A stretch of DNA of 64,000 nucleotides from assembly GCA_963724405.1 (NCBI GenBank), contig CAVRUQ010000003.1, positions 62,001 through 126,000 of the forward strand, written 5' to 3'. Origin of the DNA: CAVQBJ01 sp963724405. GTDB taxonomy: Bacteria; Actinomycetota; Thermoleophilia; Solirubrobacterales; Solirubrobacteraceae. This document shows positions 59,667 to 64,000 of this stretch, one piece after another. Below the pieces are notes generated by a model. The model did no database searches. It saw only the letters and a list, made by a program, of their open reading frames with translations, and was not told where the DNA came from. The translations under genes and the position numbers were made by a program. Position 1 is the first letter of the stretch; the number at the start of each line of letters is the position of its first letter.

Positions 59667-59984
59667 TCACGACGTCTGCGCCGCGATCGCGCAAAGCTCG
59701 GCCACGATCTCGCGCTGGCGGCTGAGCAGCCGCCGCAGCTCTCCCTCGACGCGTGCGAACTCGGCGTCGATCGCCAAGGCGGTCTGCGCCGCGGAGGCGG
59801 GGTCCAGCACGGACTCCTCGTGCGAACGGCCGATGAGCGGACGCACGGTCGCCGTCACGACAGCGGCGTCACGGAGCGTGATGCGACTGGACTCGGCCAG
59901 GAGGTCAGCCGATCTCGGCGTGTCGCGGCCGGCGGTTACAAGCGTGCGTTGAAGCACGTACACCGTCTCGTGAGCGATCGTCAT
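59667..59984 (-). CDS. hypothetical protein with C-terminal coiled coil, 105 residues
   Basis: Starts MTIAHETVYVLQRTLVTAGR and ends with a long helix FARVEGELRRLLSRQREIVAEL with heptad pattern. The middle holds RDAAVVTATVRPLIGRSHEE. No family is recognised. It lies between the convergent small gene and tRNA-Cys. Composition and a clean frame support coding. Confidence 0.6.
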   Translation of the reverse strand: MTIAHETVYVLQRTLVTAGRDTPRSADLLAESSRITLRDAAVVTATVRPLIGRSHEESVLDPASAAQTALAIDAEFARVEGELRRLLSRQREIVAELCAIAAQTS

Positions 59985-60000
59985 TACGGGGACTTCTTAG

Positions 60001-60071
60001 AGGCGACGACCGGAATCGAACCGGTGTACACGGCTTTGCAGGCCGCTGCGTAACCACTCCGCCACGTCGCC
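60001..60071 (-). tRNA. tRNA-Cys (GCA)
   Basis: 71-base cloverleaf on the minus strand. Acceptor pairs GGCGACG with CGTCGCC, the anticodon loop is CTGCAAA (anticodon GCA), the T-loop region is GGTTCGATTCC, and the discriminator base is U as usual for tRNA-Cys. CCA is not encoded. Confidence 0.97.
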
Positions 60072-60201
60072 GGAAAGGCTGCAAGCGTAGCGAGCGCTGC
60101 CGGCGCTCGGCGGTCCGGGTTCGACCCCAGGGTCCCCGTGCCGTCGGCCGCGGGACGACGACCTGTGTCAGGTCGTCCGTTGGTACCCTTCTGCGGTCCC
60201 A

Positions 60202-60274
60202 GGGCGATTAGCTCAGCTGGGAGAGCGCCGCCTCGACAAGGCGGAGGTCACTGGTTCGAGCCCAGTATCGCCCA
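60202..60274 (+). tRNA. tRNA-Val (GAC), likely integration site
   Basis: 73-base cloverleaf. Acceptor GGGCGAT pairs with ATCGCCC, the D-loop is TTAGCTCAGCTGGGAGAGC, the anticodon stem CCGCC/GGCGG has loop TCGACAA (anticodon GAC), and T-arm GGTTCGAGCC. CCA is not encoded. A tyrosine integrase remnant ends 26 bases downstream, so the 3' end of this tRNA is the probable attachment site of the element that follows. Confidence 0.97.
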
Positions 60275-60299
60275 CTCCCGTAGTTGCAGGGGATTCGCC

Positions 60300-61492
60300 T
60301 TACTTCCGGTCATCGAGGATTTGGGGGGTGCGTCCTGAGTGCGTCCCGCAGAGTTCCTCGCGGGCCTGCCGGATGGCCTCGGCGGCGGGGACGCGGGGCC
60401 GGGTTTCCAGCTCTCGCATCGTCCCGGCGTAGTGGCGCGCGAGGGTCGCGACGGAGTGCAGGCCTGCTCGGCGACGTAGGTCAGGCTTCGCCCCTCTCAG
60501 AGGAGCAGCGAAACGAACGAGCCGCGCAAGCGGTACGGCCGCAGGTCGCCGGTGACGCCGGCCGCGACCGCGGCGGGGCGCCCGATGCGCCGGCGCCAGT
60601 TGGCCCAGTCCTCTCGCGTCCACGGGCCGTCAGAGGTGCGCGGAATGATCAGCTCGTTGTCAGGCGGACGACCACAGACCATCCGCCACTCGGCGAGGTC
60701 CTGCGCCAGGGGCGCGATCAGGTCGACGTCGCGCGCCCGCCCGGTCTTCGTCGCGAAGACGTGGAGCGTGCGGTCCCGCAGATCGCCCCAGGTGCAGCCG
60801 CGGTCCTCAATCGGGCGCAAACCGGCGTAGGCGAGCATCGAGACGATCAACGCGTCTCGCTGACGGTCTCGCGGAGATCGGACTGAGGCCTGGTAAGCGC
60901 GGCGCGGCCGCTTGCCGGGCCCCGCCGCCGGGACGATCCTGGTCTGCGGCAGGAGCATGTTCGCGCGGATTCGCTCCACCGTCACTGGCGGGAGCGGCTG
61001 GGGAAGCTGCGTTGGGCGCTGCTTCGGCTTGTCGACCAGCTGAGCCGGATTCACAGGAATGAGCCCGCGCACGACGGCGCGCCTGAGGATGCCCTGGAGC
61101 AGGATGAGGGCTTTTCGCTGGGTCGGGGCGCCCCCCTTCGCTCGACTCATCTGTTCGCGGAAGTCCTCGACGGCTATCGGCGTGATCTCACGCAGCTCGT
61201 AGTCGCCGAGGCGCGGGAGCAAGTGCGTGCTCCACACCTCGAGGTAGCGTCGCCGAGTGTCGGGCGCGAGGCTGGGGATCGCGTACCGCGGCCACCATTC
61301 CTCCTCCACGAACTCGGCGAGTGTCTTCCGCGACTGTATGACGCCTGGGGCCAGTGCGCCGAGCTGTTTGCGCCGCTTGATGTCGATATCGAAGGCTCGG
61401 GCATCCTCCGCGCGCAGGAAGCTTCGTGAGAGCTTTCGGCCGCCCTCGGTCCACCGGACCTCGAACTGCTTGCCGCGCTTGCGGACGCTCAC
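60300..61492 (-). pseudogene. int: tyrosine recombinase (phage/ICE integrase) inactivated by a stop and a frameshift
   Basis: Site-specific integrase with an N-terminal AP2-like/SAM-like core (SVRKRGKQFEVRWTEGGRKL, FVEEEWWPRYAIPSLAPDTR) and catalytic domain (VSMLAYAGLRPIEDRGCTWG with the first Arg, then PYRLRGSFVSLLL with the later Arg). After LLL the frame meets TGA where relatives have Trp. The same frame then continues EGRSLTYVAEQA, and a one-base deletion in the Gly-His-Ser motif shifts the frame. The end HSVATLARHYAGTMRELE with the nucleophilic Tyr lies in another frame. The normal product would thus lack the Tyr. GTG start with GGGAGG upstream; it overlaps the excisionase-like gene stop. 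Confidence 0.88.
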
Positions 61493-61770
61493 CCGCCCCT
61501 CCCTTCCATCGCCTGGAGTCGTTCGACGCTGGCGGTGCGGTCGGGCCTCCTCGAACCGGCACGCGGCGCGCGGGGCCGCGAGGCCTGCGAGAACAGGTTC
61601 GGCGCCGCGCAGCGAGACCGGAACCAGGCGTCGACGGCCTCCTCCCGGACGAGCCACCTGCCACCGATGAACGCCGCTTCGAGCTCGCCTGACCGGATCG
61701 CACGGCGCACTGTGCGGTGCTCGCAGCGCATGCGCTCCGCGACCTCCAGGACCGTCAGGATCGTGGCCAT
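61489..61770 (-). CDS. excisionase/AlpA-like helix-turn-helix protein
   Basis: 93-residue protein with an N-terminal MerR-type helix-turn-helix of the excisionase family: ILTVLEVAERMRCEHRTVRR, then AIRSGELEAAFIGGRWLVRE. A disordered basic tail follows. It overlaps the integrase start by GTGA, the typical xis-int arrangement. It should bend DNA at the attachment site and direct excision. It is divergent from the HTH gene at 61927 with a palindrome between them. Confidence 0.88.
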   Translation of the reverse strand: MATILTVLEVAERMRCEHRTVRRAIRSGELEAAFIGGRWLVREEAVDAWFRSRCAAPNLFSQASRPRAPRAGSRRPDRTASVERLQAMEGRGG

Positions 61771-61878
61771 CGCTCGCTCCTCAAAGCGTCACGGCGATCG
61801 GCGGCGGTGGCGGTGGCGGCACAACGTGTCTGTTCCAATGCTTCGAGGAATCTGGGATGCAGCAGCGAACTCAAGATA

Positions 61879-61892
61879 ACGCAATTGCGTTG
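61879..61892. promoter_or_regulatory. perfect palindrome AACGCAATTGCGTT
   Basis: 14-bp perfect dyad in an unusually AT-rich patch between the divergent excisionase and HTH genes, with a partial repeat (TTACGC) six bases on. Probable operator controlling element gene expression. Confidence 0.6.
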
Positions 61893-61926
61893 ATTACGCT
61901 ACGGTCCATCATCGAAAGGACGACCA

Positions 61927-62643
61927 GTGAGCGAGAACGACCTAGAGCCGGCTGACGACCCATGGCTCACCCTCGCCGAGATCGCCGGAGAGCTACGGGT
62001 GAACCCCGCGACGGTCCGGCTGTGGGTCTCGCGCGGCCGGCTCAAGGCGCTGCGTGCCGGGCAGCGCAAGCTCCTGGTACGGCGCTCGGAACTCGATCGG
62101 ATGCTCGCCTTGGCCGACCCCGGGCGGGCCGAGCCACAGCAGTCACGGACGCCGGAACCGCTGCGCCCGGTGTTCTACCGCCCGCTTGCCGGCCAGGTCG
62201 CCAGGGCCCGCGCGAACATGGATCCGGCCGTGATCCGGGAAGCGCTCAAGGGGATGCAGGAAGCCGAAGGCGCCTTCGACAGCGCAGTCGGAGCGAGCGA
62301 CAACGCCCCGCCCGATCCCGGCTTCCCGCAGCGGCTCAGGGCCGTCGCAGAGGCGAGCCTCCAACGGGCCGAGGCGCTGGACAAGGCAGATTCGATCCCC
62401 GGCTTCATGTGGACACCGGTGTCTGATCCGCACCCGGTGATCCCCTCTCACGAGCTACGACCGGGCGGGAACCGCCCCGGTCCGTCGCGTAAGTGGCGGA
62501 GCTACGACATGGCCGTCGAGCGGCTCGCCATCGCCACCCAGGGCAACGTCACCAGCTTCGTGGCCGACGAGTTTCGAGAGATCGGATGGGTGCTCAATGA
62601 GATCGCGGACGATCTAGATCCCGACCGGCGGGGACGGCGCTGA
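61927..62643 (+). CDS. helix-turn-helix DNA-binding protein of the integrated element
   Basis: 238-residue protein. The N-terminal excisionase/MerR-type domain is WLTLAEIAGELRVNPATVRL, then WVSRGRLKALRAGQRKLLVR. The C-terminal 170 residues have no recognised domain but contain regular helices (ANMDPAVIREALKGMQEAEG and NVTSFVADEFREIGWVLNEI). It starts with GTG after AAAGGA. Possible roles are regulator, ParB-like partner or replication accessory of the element. Confidence 0.8.
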   Translation: MSENDLEPADDPWLTLAEIAGELRVNPATVRLWVSRGRLKALRAGQRKLLVRRSELDRMLALADPGRAEPQQSRTPEPLRPVFYRPLAGQVARARANMDPAVIREALKGMQEAEGAFDSAVGASDNAPPDPGFPQRLRAVAEASLQRAEALDKADSIPGFMWTPVSDPHPVIPSHELRPGGNRPGPSRKWRSYDMAVERLAIATQGNVTSFVADEFREIGWVLNEIADDLDPDRRGRR

Positions 62644-62670
62644 TGAGCGTCCTGACGCGGTCCGTAAGCC

Positions 62671-62711
62671 GGTCCGCATTTCGTGGAGCTGAGCGGACTG
62701 ACTTGCGGACC
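62671..62711. repeat. inverted repeat GGTCCGCA...TGCGGACC
   Basis: Perfect 8-bp arms 25 bases apart, with extra partial copies (GCGGTCCG at 62657, GAGCGGACT at 62691) nearby, directly after the HTH gene. Iteron-like clustering next to a second, longer inverted repeat. Confidence 0.6.
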
Positions 62712-62772
62712 ACAGGCGACCGCCGTCCGCCCCGCCGGTACTGGGATCGATCAGGCCCCCGGCCCTCTTGGT

Positions 62773-62821
62773 GGCAGCTGACCACCCGCCCTCCACGTGG
62801 TCGTTCGGGTGGTCAGCTGCC
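62773..62821. repeat. 16-bp perfect inverted repeat, origin or oriT candidate
   Basis: Arms GGCAGCTGACCACCCG and CGGGTGGTCAGCTGCC, 17-base loop containing CCACGTGG. It lies 82 bases before the winged-helix gene of the element. It could be a replication or transfer origin hairpin, or a terminator for the HTH gene. Confidence 0.7.
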
Positions 62822-62902
62822 AGTCGAGAGCCGGGGGGTCATGTTCATGTGGGCGGGGCGGACGGCGGTGAGGCTGGGGACATCTCGGACAGGAGTTCTG
62901 TG

Positions 62903-63844
62903 GTGAGTCAGAGAGTTGTTCCGGGACCTGGGACCGTGCGGGTAGGACGGTTCATCGGAAGGATGGGAGTCGTCTCGCTTCCGGCGGTGGGGGTCGGGCT
63001 GGATCTCGATCAGCGGGTGGTTCGACGGCATGTTGCGAAGCTCGAGGCGGCGGGTTGGCTGGTTCGTGAGCCGTGGATCTGGGGCGAGGGATCCGTCGTG
63101 TGGCTCACGGGCGCCGGCATCGAAGGCGCTGGCCTCGGCGGCGTTCGCCCGGTAAAGGCGCGGCCTGGGCCGACCACGATCGCGCACGGCGTGCTTGTCG
63201 GCTGGTCGGCGGCGCGGGTCGAGCATCGCGGCCGCGTGTGGAAGTCGGCGCGCGAGCTTGCGGTCGAGCGCGAGCGGTGGGCTGTCCGGGCGCGCTGTGA
63301 GCGCGGCTACAGCGAGCTCCTGCCCGACCTGGCGGTCTGGCTCAAACGCTCCGAGCCACCCGTCGCGGTGATCGCCGAGGCCGGCGGCCGGCGCGAGGAC
63401 CGCCAGAAGATGATCCTCGAAGGCTGGCGCGATGGCATCGTGGACGGCCGCTACTCGGCCGTCCACTACCACTGCGCCAATGAGGCCGTCGAGCACTGGA
63501 TCACGCGTCTGGCTCGGAAGGTCGGGCTGACCGGTTGGGGGTTCGCCGCAGCCGTGCAGCTGAGCGCCGAGGAGATCGTCGCCCTCTCCGCCGACGCCGA
63601 AGACGTCGACGAGGTGCCGATGAACGAGCCCCAGCCCTCCATTGGAGTCACGCCGCCATGCGACGAGCAGGTACCGGTGGCTTCTGTCCACGCTCCGCTC
63701 ACTCCAGCGCGGGTGCAGCCGGAGCGGGTCGCGCCACCGGCGACGCAGTCCGAGACGCCCGAGGCCGCCGCCGAGCGGGAGCGGCGATACCGGGAGATCT
63801 TCGGAATCCCCGAGCCAGGAACCCGCCGACGGTGGCGACGCTGA
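62903..63844 (+). CDS. winged-helix protein, replication-relaxation-like, of the integrated element
   Basis: 313-residue protein. The N-terminal winged helix is RFIGRMGVVSLPAVGVGLDL, then QRVVRRHVAKLEAAGWLVRE. A basic alpha/beta domain follows (HGVLVGWSAARVEHRGRVWK, ELLPDLAVWLKRSEPPVAVI), resembling actinobacterial replication-relaxation or nuclease-like proteins with conserved Glu and Lys (AEAGGRREDRQKMILEGWRD). A Pro-rich tail ends in an amphipathic helix. GTG start with AGGAG seven bases upstream. Probably acts at the inverted repeats just upstream. Family assignment is tentative. Confidence 0.65.
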   Translation: MSQRVVPGPGTVRVGRFIGRMGVVSLPAVGVGLDLDQRVVRRHVAKLEAAGWLVREPWIWGEGSVVWLTGAGIEGAGLGGVRPVKARPGPTTIAHGVLVGWSAARVEHRGRVWKSARELAVERERWAVRARCERGYSELLPDLAVWLKRSEPPVAVIAEAGGRREDRQKMILEGWRDGIVDGRYSAVHYHCANEAVEHWITRLARKVGLTGWGFAAAVQLSAEEIVALSADAEDVDEVPMNEPQPSIGVTPPCDEQVPVASVHAPLTPARVQPERVAPPATQSETPEAAAERERRYREIFGIPEPGTRRRWRR

Positions 63845-64000
63845 GGCGAGAGTCTCGAGTTTGGCGAATCTCGGGACTACGTGCGCCGACCCGGTTGCGT
63901 CCTGCTTTGGTGGTTTCGCGGGTATCGCGGCGGTCGACCTCCGCTCGCGCAGGTCGAGTGCAAACCTGGCATAGCGATAGCGAGCTCGGCGCGCTCCTGA
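63845..64000. other. element interior, no gene seen
   Basis: Last 156 bases of the window; no supported gene or site. The right end of the integrated element is beyond the window. Confidence 0.5.

Overview
This is a very GC-rich actinobacterial chromosome segment. Gene content points to the class Thermoleophilia (Solirubrobacterales such as Conexibacter, Solirubrobacter or Baekduia). The reasons are a KdpD split into two genes, a giant secreted S53 peptidase carrying a long array of YQWQRS-type Ig-like repeats, ATGA/GTGA gene overlaps, and several genes with a promoter -10 box placed six bases before ATG (leaderless starts). The lineage is an inference from style and gene families, not from a marker gene.

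Region 1 (1-14.4 kb) is housekeeping and potassium homeostasis: a Tat-exported phosphoesterase (cut by the window edge), a YbdK-type carboxylate-amine ligase, a secreted class A beta-lactamase-fold serine hydrolase, then the kdp system. The C-terminal half of KdpD (DUF4118 plus histidine kinase) and KdpE form one overlapping pair. Further on, a small membrane peptide, kdpF, kdpA, kdpC, kdpB, the KdpD N-terminal sensor and a membrane-anchored Usp protein form a tight operon. The order is F-A-C-B-D(N) rather than the usual F-A-B-C-D. Region 2 (14.9-23.4 kb) is the 2716-residue S53-family surface protein.

Region 3 (23.5-42.5 kb) looks like an accessory stress/redox island with many damaged genes: PPOX, ABM, Usp, MFS, a YceI/SDR chimera, an ECF sigma factor with zinc-finger anti-sigma candidate and coupled receiver, a LuxR regulator facing a large GAF histidine kinase, a secreted protein, an SDR, and a hydrolase / sulfite-oxidase-like / flavin reductase / DUF6510 operon. 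Its most striking property is one shared promoter-like motif, GTAAGA-N16-CACTAA, found with identical spacing in front of five transcription units (plus one weaker copy). I read this as a regulon of an alternative, probably ECF, sigma factor.

Region 4 (42.5-50.3 kb) holds a drug-efflux MFS with a divergent HxlR regulator, an inactivated IS element, and a copper cluster: a CopC-CopD fusion flanked by two related small membrane proteins, then YcnI and a large membrane protein. Region 5 (50.5-59.9 kb) is a nitrogen/nitrile cluster (APC permease, DapA-like aldolase, nucleotidyltransferase, XRE-cupin regulator, nitrilase, MOSC protein, cyanase) followed by small unknown genes. Region 6 (60.2 kb to the end) begins at tRNA-Val and is the left end of an integrative element: an integrase broken by a stop and a frameshift, an excisionase-like protein, a palindromic operator, an HTH protein, a pair of strong inverted repeats that may be an origin, and a winged-helix, replication-relaxation-like protein.
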